Source: an uncultured Clostridium sp.
GTDB lineage: Bacteria > Bacillota > Clostridia > TANB77 > CAG-508
NCBI GenBank assembly: GCA_947244325.1
Contig: CAMXJY010000003.1
Coordinates: forward strand, 64,267 to 128,266
Direction of reading: 5' to 3'
DNA length: 64,000 nt
The notes under the pieces were generated by a model, which was not told the origin of the DNA, searched no databases, and saw nothing but the letters and a program-made list of their open reading frames with translations. This document shows, piece by piece, positions 45,430 through 53,069 of the stretch. The translations under genes and the position numbers were made by a program. Within the stretch, counting starts at the first letter, position 1. The number at the start of each line of letters is the position of its first letter.

Positions 45430-45594
45430 AAAACTTATTCCTCCGAACTTTTTTAAATTAATACAAAATTTTGTACTAACTTACATTTGATATTTACTCC
45501 ACGTTATTATATAGTAAAAAGTTTATTTTGTACAGAAAATATTTACAATAAATAATAAATACTATGTACTTATCTTAATATCTTTCTTAGGTAA

Positions 45595-47373
45595 CTAATT
45601 GGTTGGCTCAATTTCTAAATAACTTATTACTTCATTTAATATCTTACCTGCAACTGGTGCCGCAACTGTTCCTCCTTGATGTCCTGACTGTCCTGTTGGA
45701 TTATATAAAGTTACTAAAATGCAAAGTCTTGGTTTATCAGTTGGGGCAACACCTATAAAAGATGTAACATATTTACCTGTATTTACTCCATCTTCAGAAG
45801 TTCCAGTTTTTCCACCCACATTATATCCTTGAACTCTTGCATTTTTTCCTGTTCCTTCTGATACAACTGATGTCATCATACTAAGTACATTTTCTGCTGT
45901 TTCTTCTGAAATTACTTGATTTTTATATACAGGCTCTATTTCTGTAACTTCTTCAGTTTGTGGATTTATTATTTGCTTTACAACTCTTGGTTTAACATAT
46001 AATCCTTTATTAGCAATAGTTGAAACCATTGTTATCATTTGTATTGGTGTTACCTCAAATCTCTGACCAAAACTTATAGTTGCAAGTTCTACTGGTCCAA
46101 CTTTTTCTTCTTTTAAAAATATTGAATTTGCCTCACCACTTAAATCTATTCCTGTTTTATCTAAAAATCCAAACTTTCTTAAATATTCATAATATTTTGG
46201 TACACCTATTTTCTGTCCAAGCCCAATAAATACTGGATTACAAGAATTCATTAAACCTTCTCTTAAACTTTGTGAGCCATGTGGTCTATAATATCTCCAA
46301 CATTTTATTCTAGTTCCTGCTATTTCTATGCTTCCAGAACAATTATAAGCTCCTTTTCTATCAGGATCAGCTATTTTTTCTTCAATAGCTGCTGATGATG
46401 TAACTAATTTAAAAGTTGATCCTGGCTCATATGTATCTGCTATTGCTTTATTTCTCCACATTCCCTGTAAATATGTAGATTTTTGACTACTGTCTAATTC
46501 TGACCAAATATTTTGAACTTCTTCATTATTTATTGTATAAGGGTCATTTAAGTCATAAAATGGATATGTAGCCATTGCTAAAATATCTCCGTTTCGTGGA
46601 TCCATTATTATTACATTTCCACCATCTGTACAAACATTATCTATACAAGCTTCTTCTAAATGTTTCTCGACTATTGCTTGAATATTCATATCTATTGTAA
46701 GTACTAAATTATTCCCTTGATTTGGATTTTCATAACTTTCTCCAGTATCACCAATTGAATTTCCTTTTGCATCTAGCATTTTACTTATACTTCCATTATC
46801 TCCTGTTAATACTTTATCATATTTTGCTTCAACTCCATCTAATCCTTGATTATCACTACCTACAAATCCTATAATATGTGATGCTAATGTAGAATATGGA
46901 TAATATCTTTTAGTATCTTCATCAATATTTATTCCTGTATAAATGTCATTTTGTTCCATCCATATTCTTAAATTATCAGTTTTATTCTTATCTACTCTTT
47001 TTATAATTGTCTCAATAGAACTATTACGTTTTACCTTTTTTAATACCTTTTCATAATCTAATTCAAAAATTTCTGATAAAGCTTTAGCAACTTTCTCTTT
47101 ATTCTCTTTACTTATATTTACTGGATTAACAGTAACCGTCTGTACAGTACTACTTTTAGCTAAAACAATTTTTCCACTTGCATCATATATTGTTCCTCTA
47201 CTTGCAGTTATGCTTCTACTCGCATATTGTTGTTCTTCCGATTTTGCTTTCCATTTTTCTCCTTCTACAAATTGTATTATTCCTACCCTTATACATAGAA
47301 CTATCCAAATAAGAGTAACAACTATCAATATAAAAATCATTCTTTTTTTAGAATCTAAATTACTACTTCGCAT
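45595..47373 (-). CDS. class B penicillin-binding protein (FtsI/SpoVD type)
   Basis: A 592-aa peptidoglycan transpeptidase with a short cytoplasmic start, one membrane helix (MIFILIVVTLIWIVLCIRVG), a PBP dimer domain opening ASRGTIYDASGKIVLAKSS, and the transpeptidase domain with SxxK in YEPGSTFKLVT, SxN in MNSCNPVFIGLG and KTG in VGGKTGTSEDG. No PASTA domain follows, unlike SpoVD (one) or Firmicute PBP2B (two). By position after ftsL it is the division PBP or its sporulation counterpart; which one cannot be told. A perfect 30-bp hairpin lies between ftsL and this gene. Confidence 0.93.
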   Translation of the reverse strand: MRSSNLDSKKRMIFILIVVTLIWIVLCIRVGIIQFVEGEKWKAKSEEQQYASRSITASRGTIYDASGKIVLAKSSTVQTVTVNPVNISKENKEKVAKALSEIFELDYEKVLKKVKRNSSIETIIKRVDKNKTDNLRIWMEQNDIYTGINIDEDTKRYYPYSTLASHIIGFVGSDNQGLDGVEAKYDKVLTGDNGSISKMLDAKGNSIGDTGESYENPNQGNNLVLTIDMNIQAIVEKHLEEACIDNVCTDGGNVIIMDPRNGDILAMATYPFYDLNDPYTINNEEVQNIWSELDSSQKSTYLQGMWRNKAIADTYEPGSTFKLVTSSAAIEEKIADPDRKGAYNCSGSIEIAGTRIKCWRYYRPHGSQSLREGLMNSCNPVFIGLGQKIGVPKYYEYLRKFGFLDKTGIDLSGEANSIFLKEEKVGPVELATISFGQRFEVTPIQMITMVSTIANKGLYVKPRVVKQIINPQTEEVTEIEPVYKNQVISEETAENVLSMMTSVVSEGTGKNARVQGYNVGGKTGTSEDGVNTGKYVTSFIGVAPTDKPRLCILVTLYNPTGQSGHQGGTVAAPVAGKILNEVISYLEIEPTN

Positions 47374-47451
47374 TTAATCCTCCTGCATATATTAATAGTA
47401 AATTTTATTATCTAAAATAAAAAAAAGAACAATTTTTTAAGTATCTAATTT

Positions 47452-47519
47452 AAGACATGGGGACGGAGGTTTTGTCTAAATAATTAAAAATTTAGACAAA
47501 ACCTCCGTCCCCATGTCTT
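47452..47519. repeat. REP-like element: perfect 30-bp hairpin with GGGGACGGAGG core
   Basis: Left arm 47452-47481, 8-base loop AATTAAAA, right arm 47490-47519, with all 30 pairs perfect. The arm contains ACATGGGGACGGAGGTTTTG, strikingly GC-richer than its surroundings. Similar TGGGGACGG hairpins are known to me as dispersed units associated with Y1 (REP-associated tyrosine) transposases in Firmicutes. No such transposase is in this window. It sits between ftsL and the PBP gene and could act as a terminator or mRNA stabiliser. Confidence 0.8.
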
Positions 47520-47525
47520 TATCAA

Positions 47526-48071
47526 TTAAAATACACTTTTAAGTTTTTCTATTAAACCTTCAAAAAATCCTTTTTGTTCTTCTATAACTACTTCTTCTGT
47601 TCTGTGTTCTACATAATCTTTTTTAAGAATACTTATATAATGAGTTTGTTTATTTGTAAGTTTTTGCATTCCTAATAATTCTTTTGCACTTTGCTCAATA
47701 GTATTCAAATTTAAACTATTTTGAATATTTATTTCTAATTGATCATTTTCTTTTTGAAGTGTTGTAATTTCAGATTTTAAATTTTGAATTTTTGCAAATC
47801 TTTCACTAATTTGAGAGTTTCTAAAGAGTACTAAAAATAATATAGCAAACAATAAAATAGCTTTTGTAAAAATTGAAAATTTTGCTTTTCTATACAATTT
47901 TTTCTGAGCTTTCATAGCTTCTTGCTGTCTTTTTCTAATATTTGATTCTTGTCTTGCCATGGTTTTCTTATTGGTCTTTTTTGCTACTTGTTTTTCTCTT
48001 GGAGTATTATATTCTGGTCTTATTTTTCTAGGGCTTGTTTCATATTGATATCCATAATTTCTTACTGCCAT
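47526..48071 (-). CDS. FtsL/DivIC-like cell division protein
   Basis: A 181-aa bitopic membrane protein. The first 75 residues are basic and cytoplasmic (KKTNKKTMARQESNIRKRQQ), then one membrane helix (KAILLFAILFLVLF), then a leucine-zipper coiled coil (KIQNLKSEITTLQKENDQLE). This order is typical of FtsL or DivIC. Its position between rsmH and the division PBP is the canonical ftsL position, which is why I prefer FtsL. In the divisome such proteins link PBP and FtsW activation. The long basic N-terminus is larger than in most FtsL proteins. Confidence 0.8.
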   Translation of the reverse strand: MAVRNYGYQYETSPRKIRPEYNTPREKQVAKKTNKKTMARQESNIRKRQQEAMKAQKKLYRKAKFSIFTKAILLFAILFLVLFRNSQISERFAKIQNLKSEITTLQKENDQLEINIQNSLNLNTIEQSAKELLGMQKLTNKQTHYISILKKDYVEHRTEEVVIEEQKGFFEGLIEKLKSVF

Positions 48072-48161
48072 ACTCTTTTTTCCCTCCTTTCATTAGTATT
48101 TTTATTTAGTAGAAAAGTACTATGAACTTTTTACTAAATAATGCCTTCAACAAAATTTGTC

Positions 48162-49088
48162 TTATTTTTTCTCAAAAATTCTTAGTTTTGCACTTTTGCT
48201 TCTTGAATTTTCTTCCATTTCTTCTTCTGTAGGAAGCATTGGTTTTCTAGTAATAATCTTTCCTTTAGATATTGCTCCACATACACAATATGGTAATCCT
48301 GGTGGACAAATACATTTTCCACTTGAATCAGTAAATGCATTTTTTACCGCTCTATCTTCTAAAGAATGAAATGTTAGAACACATAATCTTCCACCACTCT
48401 TTAAAGAATCTATTGAATCCACTATAGTTTGATATAGTGGTTTTATTTCATTATTTACTTCTATTCTTATCGCTTGAAAAGTTCTTTTTGCTGGATGTCC
48501 TTCTTTTGCCTTTCTAGGAACAACCTTTTCTATTATATCTACAAGTTCTTCTGTAGTTTCTATTTGCTTTTCTCTTCTCTGTTCAACAATTTTTTTAGCA
48601 ATCTGCCTAGAAAATTTTTCTTCTCCATATTCAAAAATTATCTTAGCTAAATTCTCTTCACTGTATGAATTTACAACTTCTTTTGCTGTTAACTGTTGAG
48701 TTCTATCCATTCTCATATCAAGTTTAGCCTCACCCATATAGCTAAATCCTCTATTTCTTTCATCTAGCTGATATGATGAAACCCCTAAATCTAATAAAAT
48801 TCCATCTACTCCTGATATTTCAAGATTCTCTAATATAGATTTTATATTATCATGATTATCATGTACAAATTTTATATTATCAAAATTCTTTAATCGTTCC
48901 TTAGCAACACAAATAGCCTCTTCATCCCTATCAATTCCTATAAGAAGCCCATTTTTAGATATTCGATTTGCTATTTCTATGCTATGGCCAGCTCCGCCCA
49001 TTGTTCCATCTACATAGATTCCATCAGATTTAATTTCTAATCCATCTATGCATTCTTTAAGCATAACTGATTTGTGGTTAAACTCCAA
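48162..49088 (-). CDS. rsmH: 16S rRNA C1402 N4-methyltransferase
   Basis: A 308-aa SAM-dependent enzyme (older name MraW). [20 protein letters not shown] is the usual start, followed by [17 protein letters not shown] (SAM site), [29 protein letters not shown] and the RMDRTQ block. The C-terminal [32 protein letters not shown] and [20 protein letters not shown] complete the signature. It is the second gene of the dcw cluster after mraZ but is separated from it by 528 bases of repeat-rich DNA instead of a few bases. Confidence 0.97.
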   Translation of the reverse strand: MEFNHKSVMLKECIDGLEIKSDGIYVDGTMGGAGHSIEIANRISKNGLLIGIDRDEEAICVAKERLKNFDNIKFVHDNHDNIKSILENLEISGVDGILLDLGVSSYQLDERNRGFSYMGEAKLDMRMDRTQQLTAKEVVNSYSEENLAKIIFEYGEEKFSRQIAKKIVEQRREKQIETTEELVDIIEKVVPRKAKEGHPAKRTFQAIRIEVNNEIKPLYQTIVDSIDSLKSGGRLCVLTFHSLEDRAVKNAFTDSSGKCICPPGLPYCVCGAISKGKIITRKPMLPTEEEMEENSRSKSAKLRIFEKK

Positions 49089-49127
49089 ATTTATACCCTC
49101 TTGATATTTTTTGCTTATATAGCTATA

Positions 49128-49158
49128 GACAGTTGGTTAATTTTTTTCACCAACTGTC
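49128..49158 (-). promoter_or_regulatory. stem-loop ahead of rsmH
   Basis: Perfect arms GACAGTTGGT and ACCAACTGTC with an 11-base loop, about 40 bases upstream of the rsmH start on the transcribed strand. It could be a weak attenuator or an RNA-processing site. No U tract follows. Confidence 0.45.
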
Positions 49159-49260
49159 TCAGCTTTAAAAAAATTGCGATTTTTCTTTTGTATTATATAT
49201 CTTTTACCTTAGTAAATTATATATTTCTCTTTGGTATAATTCTTTATCTTTATAAACTAA

Positions 49261-49575
49261 AGATTTTTCTTTTGTATGATTTTTTCCTTTGTATAAGCTT
49301 AAATTTTTATCTTTTGTGCGATTTTTCTTTTGTATAAACTTAAAATTTTATCTTTTGTGTACTTTTTCTTTTGTATAAATCTTTAAATTTTTATCTTTTG
49401 TGTACTTTTTCTTTTGTATAAATCTTTAAAATTTTATCTTTTGTGTGCTTTTTCTTCTGTATAAATCTTTAAAATTTTATCTTTTGTGTGCTTTTTCTTT
49501 TGTATAAATCTTTAAATTTTTATCTTTTGTGTGCTTTTTCTTTCGTATAAATCTTTAATTTTTTTCTTTTGTACT
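49261..49575. repeat. tandem 43-bp minisatellite between mraZ and rsmH
   Basis: The unit CTTTTTCTTTTGTATAAATC, then TTTAAATTTTTATCTTTTGT, then GTG repeats with copies beginning at 49321, 49362, 49405, 49448, 49491 and 49534. The last four intervals are exactly 43 bp. More decayed copies extend to about 49261 and past 49560. It is nearly pure pyrimidine plus AT on the plus strand, so the operon mRNA would carry a purine-rich, unstructured run here. No reading frame of note is present. The rest of the 528-base gap holds the hairpin at 49128-49158. Confidence 0.9.
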
Positions 49576-49616
49576 TTTAAACTTTTTTCTTTTGCATTTA
49601 TATAAACTTTAGCAAG

Positions 49617-50042
49617 TTATATACCAAGCATTTCCATCTTTTCTGCTATTTCGTCAGCAGAAATTTCGTCATCACATTTTTGCCATTTATCTTTGCTCCA
49701 AATTTCAATTCTTGAGTCCATTCCTATTATTACTACTTCTTTTGTAAGTTCAGCAAAGTCTCTTAAATTACCTGAAATTAGGAATCTACCTTGCTTATCA
49801 ATTTCACAATCGATAGCACCAGCGAAGAAAAATCTTGAGAAAGCTCTAGCATCTTTGTTAGAAATAGGAAGTGACCTTAATTTTTGTTCAAAGTTTTTCC
49901 ACTCTTCAAGTGAAAAAGCAAATAAACATCCATCAAGTCCTTTGGTTATTATGAACTTTTCACCTATATCTTCTCTAAGTTTTGCTGGCATTATTAATCT
50001 ACCCTTAGCATCTAGAGAATGCTCATATTCGCCTATTAGCAA
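49617..50042 (-). CDS. mraZ: transcriptional regulator MraZ
   Basis: A 141-aa double AbrB-like DNA-binding protein that represses the dcw cluster. [20 protein letters not shown] and the second swap-hairpin copy [20 protein letters not shown] are characteristic, each with the DxxGR core. The start is TTG at 50042, giving LIGEYEHS, the normal N-terminus; AAGGAG lies 10 bases upstream. The three GTGG boxes at 50070-50094 directly upstream are the expected self-operator, and the promoter lies just beyond. Confidence 0.96.
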   Translation of the reverse strand: MLIGEYEHSLDAKGRLIMPAKLREDIGEKFIITKGLDGCLFAFSLEEWKNFEQKLRSLPISNKDARAFSRFFFAGAIDCEIDKQGRFLISGNLRDFAELTKEVVIIGMDSRIEIWSKDKWQKCDDEISADEIAEKMEMLGI

Positions 50043-50069
50043 CTTGATGCAACTCCTTCCCTTTTTCTA

Positions 50070-50094
50070 CCACTTTGTACCACTTCTCTCCACT
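50070..50094 (-). promoter_or_regulatory. MraZ operator: three AGTGG boxes at 10-bp spacing
   Basis: On the minus strand AGTGG occurs three times with starts exactly 10 bases apart (plus-strand CCACT at 50070, 50080 and 50090). MraZ is known to bind GTGG-type direct repeats one helical turn apart upstream of its own gene. The boxes lie between the -10 at 50103 and the ribosome binding site, fitting repression by blocking initiation or clearance. Confidence 0.88.
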
Positions 50095-50102
50095 TCAATT
50101 AG

Positions 50103-50131
50103 ATTTTAATATATAACTATTTATTTTGCAA
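50103..50131 (-). promoter_or_regulatory. promoter of the mraZ/dcw cluster
   Basis: Minus strand TTGCAA (50126-50131), 17 bases, TAAAAT (50103-50108), immediately upstream of the MraZ boxes. Confidence 0.75.
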
Positions 50132-50269
50132 GCTTTTTTTGTAATTTTTTTATATTTTTTTAATTGACCCATTTTTTAAATTACATTTATAAATAGTTTT
50201 ATTAGATTAAAAAATACTTATAAATTTTAACTACTTGAATTTTTAATTTTTAAATAATAAAATATATGC

Positions 50270-50758
50270 ATGAATAGAATACAAATATTAGGAACTTTTT
50301 TGAATTTAATAGTATATTTAATAATGATTTTTCCTGTTATAATTATTTCTTTAAAAAAAGATTTTTATAAAAGTAAAAAACATTTTATTTTCGCACTTAT
50401 TTTAAGTTCTATAATAGAAATAATATTATCTATCATTCTTTATATATTTTCAGAAAATATCTTTTCATTATTTTCAAATACTTCTGGAGTAGTAAATTAT
50501 GCAATTTATGCATCTAAAATTCTATTTGTAAGTAGCAGTTTATATGGATTTAAAATACTAATTCCATCATATTTATTTCATAAAAAATTCAAAAAAAAAT
50601 CAGCGACTTTAATTTTATTAAAAATCGCTGTTTGTATTATCTTAATTTTTGCAGGATACCATATGTTTAATGTAAAAGGAATTTTTTATGCTTTTCCTGC
50701 TACTGATTTAATTTTCTGTATCATCTATTCTATTATTTTTATCAGAAATAATTTCTAA
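50270..50758 (+). CDS. four- to five-helix membrane protein resembling the C-terminal part of a MATE transporter
   Basis: A 162-aa protein made almost wholly of membrane segments: LNLIVYLIMIFPVIIISL, FALILSSIIEIILSIILYIF, YASKILFVSSSLYGFKILIP, LLKIAVCIILIFAGYHMF and AFPATDLIFCIIYSIIF. The last segments (SSSLYGFKILIPSYLF and GIFYAFPATDLIFCI) resemble the end of MATE family exporters, which are normally about 450 aa. No N-terminal half is found upstream, so this is either a remnant or an unrelated small membrane protein. No good ribosome site precedes the ATG. It overlaps the convergent TlpA-like gene by 51 bases. Confidence 0.5.
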   Translation: MNRIQILGTFLNLIVYLIMIFPVIIISLKKDFYKSKKHFIFALILSSIIEIILSIILYIFSENIFSLFSNTSGVVNYAIYASKILFVSSSLYGFKILIPSYLFHKKFKKKSATLILLKIAVCIILIFAGYHMFNVKGIFYAFPATDLIFCIIYSIIFIRNNF

Positions 50759-51283
50759 GTTTGCTTCTAATGCATCAGTAGTTGTAAATCCTGCTTTTGC
50801 ATTTAAAATTTCATTTTCTTCTGTTATATATAATATTGAAGGTAATTCAGAAATTTTATATTTCATTACTCCTTCTTTATAAAAATCATAGAAAACTTCA
50901 AAATCTACTTCTTCTTTTATTTTTTCATCTACATCTTGTGATGTATTAATCATAACGAAATTAACTTTTTCTTTATATTGTTCATACATTCCATTTGCTT
51001 TTTTTAGAACTTCTACTGAATCTTCATTATTAGTATTCCAAAAAAGTAGAACTGTAGCTTTATCTTTATAATCTGATAACTTTACTTCTGTTCCATCTTC
51101 TTTATAAAATGTAAAATCTATATATTCATCATTTTCTATATCTTTTGTTTTTGAAACTTCTTCTACATCTATAATATTTTCAGGTTCATCTTCTTTACTA
51201 CTTAATGTCCACATAAAAAATGCCATTGCTGTACAAAATATAATAATTGCGACTACCAAAATAATAATTGTTTTCTTTTTCAT
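50708..51283 (-). CDS. membrane-anchored thioredoxin-fold protein of TlpA/ResA type lacking CXXC
   Basis: A 191-aa protein with an N-terminal membrane anchor (TIIILVVAIIIFCTAMAFFM), an acidic linker, and a thioredoxin-like fold: TFYKEDGTEVKLSDYKDKAT, VLLFWNTNNEDSVEVLKK, VNFVMINTSQDVDEKIK, and the cis-proline region ELPSILYIT. At the active site, where TlpA/ResA have WCxxC, the sequence reads WNTNNEDS, so both redox cysteines are absent. The fold may serve as a binding or scaffold domain outside the membrane. It has AGGAGA before its ATG. The redox-dead state is seen directly; its role is unknown. Confidence 0.75.
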   Translation of the reverse strand: MKKKTIIILVVAIIIFCTAMAFFMWTLSSKEDEPENIIDVEEVSKTKDIENDEYIDFTFYKEDGTEVKLSDYKDKATVLLFWNTNNEDSVEVLKKANGMYEQYKEKVNFVMINTSQDVDEKIKEEVDFEVFYDFYKEGVMKYKISELPSILYITEENEILNAKAGFTTTDALEANLEIISDKNNRIDDTEN

Positions 51284-51491
51284 TTATGCTTTTCTCCTTT
51301 CTATTTTTAAATTTTATCAATAAATTCTTATTTTGTAAATGTAAAATATTTATTTTAATATTCCCATAAAATACTTTCTTATTAAACAAAAAAGTGTTAT
51401 AATCTTTGAAATTATATCTTATCAATATTAATTCAATTTAATCATATACATATATTGATTATATACTAAAATTAAATAGGAGGTCGTTTTT

Positions 51492-51806
51492 ATGAACTTA
51501 GAAATAAATAATACTTTAGATAATAAATCTTCTAAAAATTCTTTTTCAGAAGAACTTGAAAATTATATAAAAAAAACAAATACTTCATTTTCAATAGATA
51601 GATTTGAAGGTGATTTTGCAATTTGCGAAAATAGAGAAACTAATGAAATGATTAATATTGAAAAATCTCTACTTCCCGAAGAATGTAAAGAAGGTGACAT
51701 TATAAAGTTTGAGAATGGTAAATATGTTTTAGATAAATTTGAAACTCAAAAAGAAAAAGAAGAGATTAAAAACTTAGTAGATAATCTCTTCAAAAAGAAA
51801 AAATAG
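51492..51806 (+). CDS. DUF3006 domain protein
   Basis: A 104-aa protein. After a ~30-residue polar lead, SFSIDRFEGDFAICENRETN, IEKSLLPEECKEGDIIKFEN and KYVLDKFETQKEKEE give the compact DUF3006 signature (F-x-IDRFEGDFAI and LLP...KEGDI). The domain is small and of unknown function, often encoded next to a secreted ComEC-type metallo-beta-lactamase-fold gene, as is the case here at 51874-52881, although the two converge instead of forming an operon. AGGAGG precedes the ATG at good spacing. Confidence 0.85.
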   Translation: MNLEINNTLDNKSSKNSFSEELENYIKKTNTSFSIDRFEGDFAICENRETNEMINIEKSLLPEECKEGDIIKFENGKYVLDKFETQKEKEEIKNLVDNLFKKKK

Positions 51807-51808
51807 CA

Positions 51809-51870
51809 ATAGTGGACAATATTTAAATATAACAATAGAGTACAATATTTAATATAAAAAAGGCAAAACA
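51809..51870. repeat. two tandem copies of the CAATAGTGGAC repeat
   Basis: CAATAGTGGACAATATTTAA is followed after six bases by CAATAGAGTACAATATTTAA. A related sequence with GACGATATTTAATATG and then AAAAGACAAAAC occurs inside the hairpin array near 10989. Located in the gap between two convergent genes. Confidence 0.5.
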
Positions 51871-51873
51871 AAT

Positions 51874-52881
51874 TTATTCATTTCCATCAAAACTTAACTC
51901 TATTTTTATAATTTCATTTGTATTTCCATCACTAACAATTTGTATAGTTCCATCTTCATCTGTTCTATAAATTGTTGTTCCCATTTTTTCAAATCTATCT
52001 ATAATTTTATCTTTTGGAAGACCATAACTATTACCTTCTCCAACTGATATTATAGCTATTTCTGGCAAAACTTGTTTTAAAAACTTTTCAGAACTACTTG
52101 TATTAGAACCATGATGCCCCACTTTTAAAACATCAATATCTTCCCAATTTCTTGATTTCTCATTTTCAGTTTCAGCATCACCCATAAATAAATATTTTTG
52201 TGTTCCATAAGAAATCTGCAGAATAATTGATGCAAGATTTGCATTTTCTGGTTCATTATTATCAACAGACATAATTTCACAAATAGCTGATGAAAATTCT
52301 ATTTTCTCTCCAATAACTGCTTCTGTTATTTCTAATCCTTTATTTGAAATACTTGTAAGCAATCTTTTGTAATAGCTTGATGTGGTAGTTGTATTATATG
52401 GTAAATAAAAAGCACCTATATCAAAAGAATCTATAATATAGCTCATTCCACCTATATGATCTTCATGGACATGAGTTCCAATTACATAATCAAGTTTTGA
52501 TATTCCTAAGGCTTTTATCCCATTTACAAGTTTTTCTCCATCTTTACTATTTCCTGCATCTATAAGCATTGTTTTTCCATTACAAATAATAAGCTGGCTA
52601 TCCGCTTGTCCTACATCAAAAAATAATATATTTAATTTATTATTATCTATATTTATATTTTCAGAAACACTAGATATTATATTATCATCTTTTTTTACTT
52701 CTGCAACTGTAATAATATTAGATTCTTTTGAAGTATCTACTATTTCTGCAATTCCTGTATTTGCTATTGTCTCATCTATATATTTTAAAATTCCTGCTTT
52801 TTCAGCAAAAATTAGTATTGCTATTATAACTATAGCAATAAGGAATTCTTTTAGTTTATTATTTTTCTTTCTTTTTCCCAT
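51874..52881 (-). CDS. membrane-anchored ComEC-type metallo-beta-lactamase-fold hydrolase
   Basis: A 335-aa protein with one N-terminal membrane helix (EFLIAIVIIAILIFAEKAG) and the extracytoplasmic MBL fold found as the C-terminal part of ComEC. Zinc-binding motif THVHEDHIGG, the strand LNILFFDVGQADSQLIICNG, MGDAETENEK and LKVGHHGSNTSSSEKFLKQV are visible, ending YRTDEDGTIQIVSDG. ATG 52881 is chosen because CAGGAG lies 9 bases upstream; an extra ten in-frame codons upstream lack a site. Family members are presumed phosphodiesterases or nucleases at the cell surface. ComEC's pore domain is absent. It pairs with DUF3006, as is common. Confidence 0.88.
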   Translation of the reverse strand: MGKRKKNNKLKEFLIAIVIIAILIFAEKAGILKYIDETIANTGIAEIVDTSKESNIITVAEVKKDDNIISSVSENINIDNNKLNILFFDVGQADSQLIICNGKTMLIDAGNSKDGEKLVNGIKALGISKLDYVIGTHVHEDHIGGMSYIIDSFDIGAFYLPYNTTTTSSYYKRLLTSISNKGLEITEAVIGEKIEFSSAICEIMSVDNNEPENANLASIILQISYGTQKYLFMGDAETENEKSRNWEDIDVLKVGHHGSNTSSSEKFLKQVLPEIAIISVGEGNSYGLPKDKIIDRFEKMGTTIYRTDEDGTIQIVSDGNTNEIIKIELSFDGNE

Positions 52882-53017
52882 AAAATTTCTCCTGCAAGTT
52901 AATTTTAACAATAATTACTATATTTTACAAGCAGAGATATTTTTTATAAAAAATAATTATATTCAAACCTTTCATAAAACAAAATTTTACATTATAAAAA
53001 TTCCAAAAAATAAAATT

Positions 53018-53057
53018 AAAACTAGAACTTAACTTTTATTTGCTAAGTTCTAGTTTT
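53018..53057 (-). terminator. terminator of the giant surface protein gene
   Basis: Perfect 14-bp arms AAAACTAGAACTTA and TAAGTTCTAGTTTT with a 12-base loop. On the minus strand it is followed by TTTTAATTTTATTTTTT. It lies 12 bases past the stop codon. Confidence 0.88.
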
Positions 53058-53069
53058 ACTAATCACAAA

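Noticed and set aside
45462..45475. 14-base palindrome TACAAAATTTTGTA upstream of murE
   Set aside because: Short AT-rich palindromes of this kind are expected by chance in such AT-rich DNA; no second site or known consensus supports it.
49261..49575. Possible CRISPR array
   Set aside because: Units of 43 bp abut with no unique spacers, and the unit is AT/pyrimidine-only; it is a tandem repeat, not a CRISPR.
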